This document shows, one piece after another, positions 1-13,351 of a DNA stretch of 64,000 nt. The stretch's first letter is position 1, and every line of letters begins with the position of its first letter. The notes beneath the pieces were generated by a model. It worked only from the letters and a program-made list of their open reading frames with translations. It did not search any database and was not told the DNA's origin. The DNA lies in the NCBI GenBank assembly GCA_032173965.1, contig CM063294.1, positions 5,378,452-5,442,451 of the forward strand, in the 5' to 3' direction. Made by a program: the position numbers and the translations under genes. Source of the DNA: Sitta carolinensis (lineage: Eukaryota; Chordata; Aves; Passeriformes; Sittidae).

Positions 1-3000
1 ACTGGCTTAAAATAATAATTCTGCCTTTAAATACAAGGGCCTGCAAGAGTCTTGTTACACAGACATGCAGAACAACACTCGGATTCTTATTCAGAGTTGC
101 AGTGTGGGTAATAGGGCCAAATATTCCACATGCAACATAGAACACCCACATCATATCCCTGTGCTAGCTTGAGTTACAAGAGCTGCTCAGAGTAACTACA
201 TTAATTACAGCGTTTCCTCCATGGCTGTTATCAAAACATCCAAGGTTTTTTACTCATTTCAAACACTTGAGCTACTCAACATCTTAGTTTCAGAATCTGC
301 AATTCATTCAAGCTCTCACTATTTCACTTGGCATTCTCCTCTCACTTGATGAGTATCAGAACCCCTTTCCCTTGGTTTTCTCCTCAGCTGTTTGGCAGTT
401 GGAGGGACCTAATAAAGTCTGGTGGCTTCCAGCCCACTCTTCCTAAACAGTTCCAAACTGGGTGCAGATTACCCCATCAGATTTTACAGATGTCATCTGC
501 TAATGGCTAAATTTATCAAGATGTACTCTACGGCAGTTTAAAAAATAAAATCCCTTTGATTTACTCCATCATTTACCAGCATTTCTCACAGCACCAGACA
601 CTGCCTGAAGGTGTGTTTTCTGCAGTTTCTGCAGTATCACAGCTCCTGTAGTAAGCAGCAATTTGTTTGTGGTATGCAGAGCTCTGAGAGCAGAACTGGA
701 ACCACCCATTCACATTCTCTGCTAATTGTCCCCACTCTGAGCTCTTTAGCACTTTCTACAGACCCTGCCACTTGTGAAAACTTCTGTGGTACAAATACTT
801 GGTATTTATTATATTTATTGTATTTATGTGGAGAAGGAGAAGCACAACTCAATCAGATTTTATGCCCGTGGATATTGTAGCAGCTGCACAGGGATAATTG
901 CTTGTCAATGACAGGGCACAAGCAGGAGGCCAAACAAGTGCAGATTCAAGCAAATCCTTTACATTGCTCCTTCCTATTACAAGGTGTGTCTGACAGGTGT
1001 TGGGAGTGTGAAAAGACAGTGAACATCAGATAATGAAACACCCTTAAAGCGTCAGGAGGTGAATGTTCCTACCCTACACAGACTGCACAAGAGAATGCTC
1101 ACCACAGACACCTGAAAAAAAACACACACCCCTAAACGACCCAGGAGGCAGGATGGGAAACAAAGTACACCAGAACAATCTCTACTACAACAATCTGTGT
1201 ACAGTTCAGAGCTCTTGATTTACAGTCATGCATTTTTTGTGCCCTAATGGACAGGAGTAACCAACTATGACAACGAGAAGTTGCTTCCTCCACAGGCTGG
1301 ACTGAGAGAACCTCTTCTGAAGATCAATGTTTCCAGGTGCAATAAGGATCAAGGTCCCATTACAGTGTGACCAAGAACCTCAAATACTCTGCAGGTCTTC
1401 CTAAAACAAGCCAGATATTACAGGCACCAAAACACTCATCTGATAGCATGATCTGAATACAACACAAAGCTGGTTTACAGTAATAGGTTCACCTGGACTC
1501 AAGCACAGCACTGGTTTCAACATGAATTACTCTGATTTACATTTTAGGAGTTATTCATCAATTATTTTACGTGGTTACTTGAGTCATGTAATTTTCCTGC
1601 AGTAGTAGTTACACTTAAGAACTGCAAAACATGATGCAACTTCTATTTTTTGTTTTAGTACCTGGCAATATTGGTGCAAACAGTCTTATTTGCTTTTCTT
1701 AGCCTATAAATAAATTTAAATTACTTCTGTCTTGATGAGCAATAATCCTGAAAAGTGTTTGCTAGTAAAAGCAAAAAAGTAGCAATTTTAACCACTCAGC
1801 TTCTCCTCTGACATTTTAGCCAGAAGCACCTATTCCCTGCAGGGAAGAGAACAGTCAGTAAAACAGGACAACCACTAATGCTATCCATGCTTTTATCCCT
1901 CTGTATCACCTGACTGGAAATACCAAGGTCAGCCAAAGAATCTGATCCTGTTTCAGGAGAGAGAAAAATTAACTTCCTGAGTATGTGCAAATTCTGTAAG
2001 TGGAATATAATTTGAGCAGAAAATAACTACTGTGATACCAAGCACACTTTTAGCAAAATAAAATCTTAAAAGCAGCAAAACAATAAATGGGTATTAGTTA
2101 TAATTTTGGCTTTTTGTTCAGACCTTAAAAAAAACCTGAACTCTAATTGACATCAAATCCACATAACTCCAATCTACATCTCTTACCAAGTTGTTTTTTT
2201 TTTTTTGTTTGTTTGGTTGGTTTTTTTTAAAGTACAAACTTCACACCTGACAGAAAACCAAACAAACCAACCATACAACAGTTCTGCTCAATTTAGAGAT
2301 TGTTTCACGTTGTGGGGAGAGACTACAATGTTCCAAACCCCCCAGCTTATTTACTGGATATTAGAATGACTTATTTTGAACATGTACAAGCACTAACTTC
2401 CTTTGATGTTTTTAACTCTGCCTTTGCCTTATAGAATATATTTCACCTTTAAGAAGAGAGACCCTCAGCCACAGAAGTGCTGCGTTTTATTCACAGATTA
2501 GGTATTTGTTGAACTGGGAGAATGTATTACCAAGTTCTTTGAATCAAGTCCCAGTCTCCATTTTGCTCCCTTTTTCAGAGGTCATGGAAGAACCAAAAAC
2601 ACTTTATCAAGAAGTGATGAAGTGAAGCAGAAAAATAAAAACTAAACTCAGACTGTGCAATTATAATCACATTTTAATCTTAATAAATCAGTTTAGGGTT
2701 TTTGTTTAATTACATTTGACTGGCCTTGTGGCTGAAAGAATGGAAATTATTACCAGGAGAACAGATAGTGGCAGGAAGGTAAGGAGAAAGCTTCTGTAAA
2801 TTGGCATTTTGAATCAGACCAAATTAGAAGAGACCTGTCCATTTTTCTGTTTTTCCACTCTGCCTAAAATGAGCTGTGGAAAAAGACCACACCTCAGTAC
2901 ACCTGAACTATTGATCTGCCAGGAGACAGATTCCAAGTTTCCCTTTCTTAGTGACACAGGAAATGCTCTTCTCAAAAAACCAGATCATCAGAAGGGAAAC

Positions 3001-3960
3001 TACACGTAAAGCTGGGTATATTACAGCACCATCATTAAATTTATGTCACAGATTGATGGGAGAGTGAACAGGCAACTCACTTGAGCTTTCCAAAAGTGTA
3101 GCATAGGCAAATACCTACAGGGGATTAAAAACAAAACCCAGCCACAACAGAGCAAGGACAGCAAAAAATGACAAGCAGCAAACCCAGATGACTTCAACAG
3201 GCCTTTGATAAACTAGGAATATTAGGGCCCTTCACCTTTTCCTGTCTCCCCTGCACTGCATAAGTCATCTGTGGGCAAATTATTTTAACATTCAGTTTTC
3301 ACCTGATAGATCTTCTTGCTTGTACAATCCATTTTGGAGACACAACTTGTTTTCTTTGCTAAGATTTCATTTCCTCCCATCTCAGAACTTGATGAAATCT
3401 ATTTCTTAGCTCCTCATCTCCCAGTGAAAGCTGACAACAAGCATCAGACAAAATGTAGCTGTCCCATATGAGGTAATTCATTTCTGTCAAAGATTAGACA
3501 TTTTTTTCCTTTAACATGAGATGACTGATACTGTTCTGCAAGATCCAAAGTGACAATTTAACCACTTAAGTGCCAAGAGATCCTGAGGATTGGCTTTTCT
3601 CCTCAAAGCACACGGTCCAATGGTGAAAGCAGATGGAAGCCTCTAGGAGGTCTGGTAATTTCCTTCCTTTTGATTCGAGGCTTTGCCTCACTCAATTTAG
3701 GCCTAATCAAATATTTTTCACTTGATAAGTACTGCAAAATAGCAATATTTTGCAATTACATATTTGAACACTTCTAACCTGATAAAACTTATTTTCTCCT
3801 CTACACAGCACAGGGAGAAAACCCAAAGTATGTTAAACTCACTAATGACTATTCATGATCTTAAGGGTAACAGATTCTCTTTAATTGAAATGCAGCTCTC
3901 ACCTGACTTCCCATCTACATTAAAACATAATCATCCATCAAAACTCATGGAAACCCAGAC
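1..3960. other. AT-rich unique sequence, no gene seen
   Basis: Unique AT-rich DNA with stop codons throughout all frames and only short open frames (60-90 codons), several of them opposite one another (for example near 611-880). I recognise no exon, RNA gene or retroelement. A T13 run with GTTT/GGTT repeats (2194-2230) is listed separately. This is consistent with intronic or intergenic vertebrate DNA. Confidence 0.75.
2194..2272. repeat. T-rich low-complexity tract with inverted GTTTGTTTGG arms
   Basis: A T13 run is followed by GTTTGTTTGGTTGG (2207-2220), and the complementary words CCAAACAAAC occur at 2258-2267, so the tract can fold back with an exact 10-bp stem and a loop of about 40 nt. 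Similar A/T tracts flanked by AAACC or GGTTT words recur at about 10,455, 36,934, 58,787 and 62,975. They look like low-complexity tracts rather than a defined mobile element. Confidence 0.6.
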
Positions 3961-4215
3961 CACATGAGCTCATCATCCAACTCCCTAACAGGGACAGAGG
4001 GAGGGGAAAAACCAGGTCCAGACCCTGGTGCAGCACAGGCAGCCCTGGTGCTTCTGCCTTCCCCCAGGAGTGGGACCATGCAGGAATCCTGGGGTCTGTG
4101 GGACCAGGGCAGCTTGGAGGGGCTGACTCAGCTGCTGCAGTTTAGAGATCCTCCAAAGAACAGCAAACAGCAGATTAAGGAACAGAAACAACCCAGCCTA
4201 ATCCACCCCTCTCTT
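3961..4215. other. Locally GC-richer block of unknown origin
   Basis: About 250 bp clearly richer in G+C than its surroundings, with overlapping open frames on both strands (84 codons plus, 68 codons minus), which is what GC-rich non-coding DNA produces. I recognise no protein motif or repeat family. It could be an old retroelement fragment or a conserved element. Confidence 0.4.
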
Positions 4216-7200
4216 TGAAATGGCTAAAGGCCCTCAGGGTGCTTCAGCAAAGATCTGGTGATGAAATTTGCTGGATCAGGCCACAACCACAAGCACAGAA
4301 TATTATTTAATTTCTGACACTTAATTGAAGCTTTTCCAGAGAGATAGATGAAATAAATAGAGAACAAAACATTTTGGTGCTGGCATCTGATGTTTTCCTC
4401 AAGAAATAGCTCTTGATGCCAAAAATACTCGGGAATCAGCATTTGAAAGGTTAATTAGATTCTCCATAAGCATTTCAATTACAGGAATGAGAAATTAGCC
4501 CATTTAATACATATTTAATATGTATCCCGACACATCCTATTTGTTTCAGATATTCTCTGCCACAAGATTTTTCTTTTGCAGACAGTGTTATTAATCCCAA
4601 CATCCTCTGACAATGTCATGTTTACAACTTGGATCACCTCTGGAGGCCAAGGGCTATTCTAATCAAGATCTTTAGCTGCAGTTGTTTACTTCCATCAGCA
4701 ACAGGGAACCTGCTCTATTCACAGCACCACAGCAGCCCAGATGTGAACTGAGTGCTGTGTTTCCCACACCAAACCCTAAATCTGAATTCTGCACGATGAA
4801 GCTGTATTGGAAGACCCAAGATACCCTCTGAGTAGCCATGAATTATACACAGAGCTGCCCAACCTTGTTAACTGCACAGAAGCAGCCATGCAGAAATTCT
4901 GGTATGTAGTGCACCCTCTGGATTTCATTCTAGTTTCAAATTACATGGAGCTAGATGTAGCTAAATAAGCATTTGTGAGATGAGAACAGTTTCATTTTTT
5001 AAAAGAACAGTTGTTTTTCTGAAAATGTGGCTTTATCAAGTTCAGAATATTTTGCAAGAATATACTAATTGTACCTTACTCTTATTTAGCATGTGTAACT
5101 AACAATGGTTCAGCGAGCTATAAATATTTGGTTTGAATTTCACAAATTCAATTTCAGTAAAACTTCAATAACAAAAATATTGAGGAGTTAGAGTGTTTAA
5201 ACAAGTTACACTTCAAGTCAAATAAACAAGCCTGAAACATTAAAAATTGGTGACAGATGAACAAAAGGGAATGGAAATAATTTTGAGAATAAATGGTAAT
5301 ACTGTGTCATGGAAAAGTCTGTGCTAGGGTTTGAGTGGTTTTTATTTTTTCCATATCCATACAATTAATTTAGAATTTTCCTCCTGAACTCAGTAAGGGT
5401 AGAAATCCACCCAATGTCTACCATTCTATGGGGAATAAGGTGGGAGAAAAACTGATTTGTACCATGCTTTGTACAATACCAGTGTTCTCGTTTTATGTCT
5501 TCTGGGGTGGGATTTTTATGCACACGTAATCCTGAAAACATTTGATTAGCACACAGGATAAATTTCCCTCAGACTGGTTTAAATGAAATACAAACAATTT
5601 GTATACTCAGTACTGAGCAGACTGACACTGTCTCTGGATCTTTAGCAGTGAGTCCAAATGAGTACTTCTTCACAGAAGCACGCAGAGTCCTTCAGCTTTC
5701 AGCAGAAGTAGGATTAGACCTCTGCTAACAGAACCCAAGCAAATATTAAAAAAAAAAAAAATATTGCTACATTTGCAGCATTTTTATTTTTCAAAAGTGA
5801 TCAGAGAATTTTATGAAGAAAATAAAATCTTTTTTTGCCTCTCCATAGCTAGGAATTAAGTCCACTTAAACATAGTCTTAATGAATGGACAAACAATAAG
5901 CTCAGTAAACACCTCAGCAGGCTCAAATAGGAACCTCAAAGATCTGCTGGGACATCCAAGGTTTTACTAGTTGACCATTTATAAATGATCAAAGTACTTC
6001 TCAGAAATAGTAGTCTTTGGAACAGAAATAATGGTTTTATCTTAAATTTTACCTTTACACAGGTTTGGAAAGTTTTGTTTTCTTGCTTGAAGTAGGTTAT
6101 ATGTCATAGTTGTAAATCAATCTAAAACTTCTCTGTTCTTTTGTTCCCTCATCTCCTCATGTTAATCCTAATCAAAGCCACCAGTCCCATCCCTCTGGGT
6201 ATTAAAAGGAAATGTTTCTTAGTTTTCAGGATTTGTAACTTCAATTATTTTTGCAATTATTTGCCAAATTTAATTTCTGATCTTGTTCTATAATCCCAGT
6301 TACAATTTCTGATCAATTATTTGATGCAACTTCAAAACAACAAATCTTAAATTGCACCTTATGCAAGATTTTGATTTATGAGTGCTCTAAGGGTCAGCTA
6401 TTGGGTAGCATTAGCTCAGAAAAAAAACAGCACATCTTCCCTTGGGATTTAAATCACTTGGCAATTTTTGCACAACTATTTAATTAGGAAAATTAACAAG
6501 GGAATACTTTGGACTACTGCAATATTTTGCAAGTTTTCAGTTTCCTGCCAGCAATGCTTCCCCCTCTAGTTCTGAATGACAGATCTGATTAAATTGTTGA
6601 GAGGAACAGTGGATCATCTCTTATGGGACCAAGATAAAGTTGCAGTCACTTCACAATTTGCAGAAGGCACCTAAAACACATAAAGGTCATTCAAATTAAT
6701 CAAATATTAACAACTTAATAAGACTGGATTTGATGGAGGAGGGTTGTGTGTGCATCCATTCCAGCTGAAGTTGCAGTTAAGCTGCTTTTTAGTCCTATGA
6801 TCTTTTCATTTTGCAATCTAAGCATATCAAATATTTTGATACAACTTTTGCTCCTGTAACAGATTTGAGAAATCACTTAACCCTTCAGAGGGGTAGTGGC
6901 TCACATCCAAACAGGTTTGAGAATAAGGAAAGTTGTTGCACAATGAGGTGCCTTTGTTTCTTGAATTACTCTCCTTGTTCTAGAGGAGACCTTTAAGGTG
7001 AATTCTGGGTGAGCAGCAGAGCTGACAGAACAACAGTTAGGAGTCAATGACACAAGGTGCAAGAGGCACAGGGCTTTCGTGGCCAAATCTGTGTTAGAAC
7101 CGCTCATTCACAAAGAGCTTGACTGCAATTGTCACCTGCAAAAAAGCACTTTGGAAAAAACATGGCAAAGATAAGGTTAATGGAATTTTCCTAAAAGCAA

Positions 7201-10200
7201 CTCCTAAGGGATTCTCTGTTAAAAACCACTTTCCAGTTTGGATCTTGGTTTATTTCAGTTATCACTCTTACAAATTAAGGCAGGCTTCTGACAATATAAA
7301 TTGTATAAATAATATGCAATCCTCCTTGAACTCTTAACAAATTAACAAGCAGTGAGATTCGAGTGAAAGACCTCAAAATAGCATCATCCAAGCAGTAGAA
7401 TTTTTCTTCCCACAAGGAAACTCAAAAGTGAATAGCCACTGTTTACAATAAAGTCAGAACAGAAGCTCTGTTGACTTTCCCCCTTTATCCAGCTTGAGAA
7501 CTCCGTCTGATAAGGAAGGTACTAGCAGAAAAGCCATAGATCATAAAACTAAAAATAAATGCACAAAAATAAGAAATAGGATGGAAACTAATGCAACTAC
7601 AGTGATATTTTAGAAATTAATATGGTTGAAGGCAAACTAAGAAACAGCAAATTTCCCAAGTCACTCAGATGCTCATAGATAAGAATTTTTCTAGATTTCG
7701 TTCCTTTTGTACTTGTATTTTAGTACAGAGCTCACAGAATACTTTTGCTGAGGGGAAAATCCAAAATACTTTAAATGAATAATTTGTTGCAAAAAACCCT
7801 CCATGGAGGAGTGTGATGAAATTATTTTATTCTCTTGAACAGAATGCTCAAGGAAGATGGCATTTTCTAATTTTTAGGACCTAAAATAGCAAACAGGATG
7901 TAGTAGATGTGATTTAAGTTAGGGACAGCTGTGTTGAAGTTGTACAGTAGGAAATGCAATGGTATTACAGAAAGATAAATTTAGACTTGTGGACCGAGGG
8001 TAAAAGCTTTTTGTACCAAGCAGTACTTTTTGTTTCTGATCCAAATAACAGAACACAAGCCACTGATTCTGAAGTGCTCTCATAATCACACAGTACTGTG
8101 AGTATTTCAGCCCTCACATCAGAATCAGTCTGCAGACCTTAGTGACAATCCTTGGTTTTAGCTCCACGCTAAATGGGTTCATTTGCACAAAAACAAGGCA
8201 CTCATAGTTCACCTGCATGTCAGACACAAACCACAGAGCTCCTTTTCAATCACACCTCCGCCAGGCTATTGTACATCCTGTTCCCATCAGTTTGTAATGA
8301 AACGGTTTTGCCTTCGAGATATTCCTTCAAACCATTTTCAGGTATTACAGGAACACTCTTGTATTGTTGGGGAAATATTAGAGGAGCACTGCTGTGTCAT
8401 TTGATGCTTGACCTGAGTGGGGTCAGTGCCTGGCTGGCAGCAATGTGTGGAAAGTCTCGGAACGCGTTAAGTCCAACAGTCATCAGAGTTTTGGCAAGTC
8501 TCCCTCTTGGGAGCAAGGAAAGTGTGATCTATGAAAAGAAAATAATCCTAAAAGTTTTGCTCACGATGACTGTCCATAGTATTAAACTCCAATTTTACAG
8601 GTTTTTTTATTGGACTGGATCCTATTTAAAGGGTATAATGTAGAAAGATATGTGCAAGCCCAGCTTTAAAGGGCATGTCCCTCCCTCTGTATTTCATGTA
8701 TCTGCAGCCATACACAGAGTGTTCTAGAATAGACTGGACCCTGAAAAACACTGCTCCTGTTTCTGTATATTGCAGAAGGGCTCTGATCTATTCATTTAGC
8801 AGCATAAGATACAATCGATGACCCAAAGCTTTCTGTCATTCATGTGAGTTACAGCTTGCCTTTCCTCTAAGTTATTGAGCAGGAAGACAAAAATTATTAT
8901 TTCATCCATAATTCTATCTGTTTTGATATGTGAACTATATAAAGAGATCCCAATTCAGACTGCACTTGGAATTTAAAGCTGTATGTGCTGTTTGGCAACA
9001 AGGGAAACAGAATTTTTTCCTGGGCTGCCTGTGGTGGTTTTTAAGAACTTGAAGGAAAGCTCCATATGAACAGAACTGTAATGTTAGCCAACCTGCCAAT
9101 CAAGACACTAATCCTCCTCACATCTCTACCGTCAGGAGACAGATACCTGGAAGCTGGTATGCAGGAGATAAAGGGGAAAGCTGGACAGGAACCAGAAAAT
9201 GTTCAAAATAAAAATTAGATACACATGTCCAGATATATTTTCCTTAAAAAAAATCTAAAATAAATAATATTAAAGAATTTTGACCTCCCCAGATTAAAGA
9301 GAGCTGCACTCATACACTCGCTGCTGTTGGTGGCTTCCAAGTACCCCCTGGAACAGTGTTCTGTCTTTACTGCATTTCCAGACAAAGGCAAAGTGTTTTT
9401 GAAAGTGGAAATAACTGCACTGGTTAATTTTGAGTCACATCAATGACTGTGGAAGGCATATTTAACTATTTAAAGAAATAGACAATGCTTTTATATTCAA
9501 GTCTTCACGTCTGGAAACAATAAAAACATGGTGAATTGGAGAAGCAACAAAACTGTGGTATAATATCCAGAACTCACTGGCCATTGAGTATTAAACATTG
9601 TGTTCTTTTATCTTCTGTGAAAGAAAGAAATGTAAGGATCTCTGTAACTGTGCTGTCCACTTGTACCGTTTTTTGACACATTAGCTTCAAGCAGACAAAT
9701 TGGAATTACTTGAGCAAATCTTTTCTTTTCAGATGTTCAGATGTTGTAAATAATTATTCAGATAGCTGTAAATGTCATTTCTACCCACGACTCTTTATCT
9801 GTAGCATATACCCAGGCCATTTGTAACAGTAATTTGACACTCCAAGTTTAGCTGTTTTGACCATGAACATAAGTTACAAGAACTGTTCATGCGCAGAGAT
9901 ACACTGATTATCTTTCTTTGAGATTAGGCTCATCTTAAAACTCTGTGTGAAGTTATGAATGAGAATTTTTGATTTTGCGAATATTCTTGCAATACTTAAA
10001 ATTGGCTGGCTCCCTAAGTGTTCCTGCCAGTAAAGTAATTTGCTGGAATACTGTTGGAAAGCAAATACAGAAGGGGTGTGAATACAGTCAAAGAGAATTC
10101 ATTTGCAAATCAAATGGATGGTGGAAGAGGAGTTGCATTCAATGAATTCAACAAAGACGCTGTCACAATAAATACAAGAACATTTGGCAAGGATAACCTT

Positions 10201-11400
10201 TGCAAGACTTGCTATCTGTGTTCTGCAAAGGTATCCATATGTGTGAAGCTCCTATCGCCATGCAGGATTCTGTCTACTCCAACAGATGCAGAACTGGCCT
10301 ATTGAACAGCTTGCAGAGCCAGATCACTAGACTAGCATTAACATTTAAAGCTGGAACTGAAACAGCTTTTCTGAAATCATTGTATAAATAACTAGCCCTT
10401 GTATATAGGAGGACGAGAAGTTACATAATGCTTTATTCCTATTTTATCTTATATTAAAAAAAAAAACAAAACCAAACCAAGTACTGTCATTAATATTATG
10501 ACAATATAGGAAAGACATTCAAAATGTGAATTGTACATTAGTAAGAACTAGGTACAGCATATTTATATATATTTCCACTTTAGTATTCAGGAATGTACAG
10601 AAAGATAGTCAGCAGCATTAAAAAACAAACAAAAAACCAGGAAACTTATTTTCTCCTAAGATTCACAAAGAACCAGAAAACCAGCTCTGTTTACCTCATA
10701 TCTCACATCTCACAACAACAGGTAAGTCCACTCCCCTAGTTATGGTCACTAGCCTCAGAAAAAATTCCTTCTCCACAGAGATCACATCGTGGCTCTCTGT
10801 CAGTAGCTGCTCATGCTGACCTGCCCTGAGCATCTGCTGGTGTTGTGCAAAAGAAAGGGAACGCTGGATTCAATGAACTCCTGTTTCTGCAAAGGGCTGC
10901 CAAACTGTTCACCCTGGCCACACAACACAGCAACTGGGCAAGGAGCTTCTTTCTTATCCTGGCCTGGACTGCAATGGTATCAAAACCCTGACAGGAGATC
11001 TTAGATCCAATACAAACCCATTTCTGTTCTCTGGGCTTTTGTAAGTGAAACCAGCAATGAAAGAACACAGAAACATTTCTCAAATCTTATCCATACTCTT
11101 CCTGGATATACTGTAATTGGCTAAACAGGACAACTTGAGTTGTGACTTGACAATTTGGGACTGCATTTTTTAGTAAATATAATTACATTCATTTTCAGTA
11201 AAAAAGTATAAAAACAGAAGAACTTAAATTTGAAATCAAGCAAAGCCATCCTTTGAAATGTTTGTCTCAGCTAACATGCCTAATAGTTTGATTTCATTAG
11301 ATTTCAAAATGAAAAAGTTCTGAAACTGTACATTTTTTGTAGGTCTGTTAACTTCTGAAAGACTAGTTAGTATCTGTGGAGATGCAGGAAAAACAAATTT
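4216..11400. other. AT-rich unique sequence, no gene seen
   Basis: More than 7 kb of unique AT-rich sequence with an A13 run at 5748-5760. The longest frame is 8173-8643 (156 codons, plus). It has no recognisable domain, overlaps a second open plus-strand frame (8183-8404), and its residues follow the T-rich base composition, so I treat it as chance. A low-complexity A-run with CAAAACCAAACC words lies at about 10,455-10,480. No retroelement tail was recognised. Confidence 0.7.
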
Positions 11401-11420
11401 ATTGCAAACCATGCCTGGCC

Positions 11421-11461
<41 letters not shown>

Positions 11462-11475
11462 GAAAAAGAAAAAAG
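11421..11475. repeat. T11-A19 back-to-back homopolymer with A-rich tail
   Basis: Eleven T residues are directly followed by nineteen A residues, then GA10-type and GA5-type interruptions. The T-to-A junction makes a perfect 22-bp self-complementary block. The purine tail resembles an expanded, decaying poly(A). It lies just below the 3' side of the minus-strand SINE-like head at 11,500-11,670, but in minus orientation the SINE would end in poly(T) followed by A, so a link is uncertain. Confidence 0.85.
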
Positions 11476-11499
11476 TATGTCCAAGTTAGGCAATGACAC

Positions 11500-11670
11500 T
11501 TGTGAGAGGTCCAGCTTCCAGCTGAGTTCCACAGTAGACAGTATAGTCCATACTCCCTTTTTCAGTGAGACTGCCCAAAGGAGGATTATGGTACGCTTGG
11601 TCAGTTCTGAGTTTGAACCAGGTTCCAGAGATGAAAGCACATGAACTAATCTGTTGAGCTATGAAGTTCA
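11500..11670 (-). mobile_element. Ancient tRNA-derived SINE-like fragment (minus strand)
   Basis: Read on the minus strand, the sequence has an A-box-like TAGCTCAACAG (plus 11651-11661) followed after 31 nt by a near-canonical B-box GGTTCAAACTC (plus 11609-11619). This is the order and approximate spacing of an RNA polymerase III internal promoter in a tRNA-derived SINE. The downstream body does not match a family I can name and no terminal duplication was found, so the boundaries are guesses. A decayed tRNA pseudogene is the main alternative. Confidence 0.4.
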
Positions 11671-11819
11671 CTGCTGTGCTGGTTTATAAAAATCCTATTA
11701 GCAGTGTGACTGAGAGGTCAAAAGATAAGATAGTAGACAGCTGGAAATGATGGATCAGACAAATATTTTAGACAAGAAAGGTATTTCTTAGACATGTTGT
11801 ACTTAACCATGTATTATAC

Positions 11820-11925
11820 AACCAGGAAGTGAACTGGTGACTAAAGAGCAACAGACTCTTCTATTGCTTCAGGAGTTTTAGGTTTTAAAGTGCTTCTGTG
11901 CTATCTACTAGGCTATCTCACGTCA
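11820..11925 (-). mobile_element. Possible second tRNA-derived SINE-like head (minus strand)
   Basis: On the minus strand an A-box-like TAGCCTAGTAG (plus 11905-11915) is followed about 67 nt later by a B-box-like CCAGTTCACTTCC (plus 11825-11837). Box matches are weaker than in the neighbour 160 bp away. Both share orientation, which suggests either one interrupted element or a local pair. This is consensus matching by eye and could be coincidence. Confidence 0.3.
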
Positions 11926-13324
11926 CAATGAGTTAACATTCATTGTGGCTTCAGCAAGACATAAGGTAAGAAAGGCATATAGCTTACATAATTAGTAAAT
12001 TTGACAAATACTCCATGCATTTTGTACCTTTTACTTCTTGAAACTTCTTATGTCTTCAATTGTCTGCTGTCTGGGAATCCTCTCAGTGTGTGCATTATTT
12101 CCCTGCTGTGGTAAATGGCCTGGTTCAAAGTCCACTGAAATACCTAGAAAGAATCCCAGTTATACCACCAAGTTCATATCCCCTCAGAATTCAATCTGCC
12201 AGAAACTCAATTTCTAGAAGAATAACATCAGCAGACTTTGAAATATCAGACATCATAACAGCAGCAAAGTCTTGCTCCATGTATGATCCCACTGCTAAGG
12301 AAGTGATGGTTCTTTCACCCAAGGCAGATGCTGAGGACATGTATTCAGATGGCATTTACAGTCAGTGCAGATTTGGGTCTCATCTACACTTGAACTCTGA
12401 AAGAATACATAGCCCTTACTCCTTTGGATCAACTGCAGAAAAAAATCCTTAAAATTCAAATTCTGAAAAATTAATTAATTGTTCAAGAAAGTCTTGTTCT
12501 TCTGAACATGGTGGTGCTTTAGTATTTCCATCTCTTTAATTCTTTATTGTTACAGAAAACTAACCTGAAGGTCTAAATATGAGATAACTCAGTTGATGCT
12601 GAATTTCAAAACAGATACAAATCAATACCTGAAGCTTCCAATTTAAGAGAGTCAAACTACAGAAGTCATAACTGAAGTTGGCTGGATAAGAAGCCAAATT
12701 ACTTGAGTAAGAAAATTAATTTTACTTTATGCAAATGCAAAAAACCACTTAATTCCTGTAAGACCAAGGCTCTAATGCTGTCTGGGCTTTGCCTTCCAAA
12801 AAATTGGAAGCACAGAAAGTCCACACTGTGCTTTTCAAATGAAACATTAAGGATAAGCAGTGAAACTACAAAGCACAGGAAGAAGAAATAATTAAAAAGA
12901 ATAGGTCAGAAAGCATTACAGAAAAATTAAATGAACAAATTCCTAATGAACTGGATTTTGCAAAGGAAATTCAGCAATAAAAGTGAAAGGATTTTTTTTT
13001 TTTTTCATTTATAAGGGAAAAAAGAACAAGGAATGAAGTAGTCTGAACACCCAGCAGAGGTAACAATAATCTTAGTATGCTTAAATGCAGAGTAATTAAG
13101 ACTATATAAAGACAGAACCAGAGGGAGCCACCTAAATTACTGAAATCAGTCCCCTTAGATCACAGTGAAGGCAAACAGTAAATACTTAGTCCAACGTGTT
13201 GCACAGACCATACCCTTTGCAGTGAGTAATGCTTTGCAGCTCAGTATTTTACCTCATACCTTATGACAAAGTTCAAGTCAAGTTAAAAAACTAACAGCTG
13301 AAATTACTATATGGCATAATAAGG
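11926..13324. other. Unique sequence, one 137-codon open frame, no supported gene
   Basis: The plus frame is open from 12,042 to the TAA at 12,450-12,452. The first usable start in it is a TTG, not an ATG. The translation has mixed, protein-like composition, but I recognise no domain and see no convincing acceptor/donor pair framing it. Frames of this length are expected by chance in this window. The remainder is AT-rich with a T13 run near 12,993. Confidence 0.6.
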
Positions 13325-13351
13325 AAAAAAAAAAAAAAAAAAAAAAAAAAA
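13325..13351. repeat. A27 homopolymer
   Basis: Twenty-seven consecutive A residues. There is no polyadenylation signal immediately upstream and no recognisable retrocopied gene or SINE body before it, so an origin from retroposition cannot be shown. Confidence 0.95.

Noticed and set aside
8173..8643. 156-codon plus-strand open frame
   Set aside because: No recognised domain, overlaps a second open frame, residue content follows T-rich base composition, and no splice or start context supports it.
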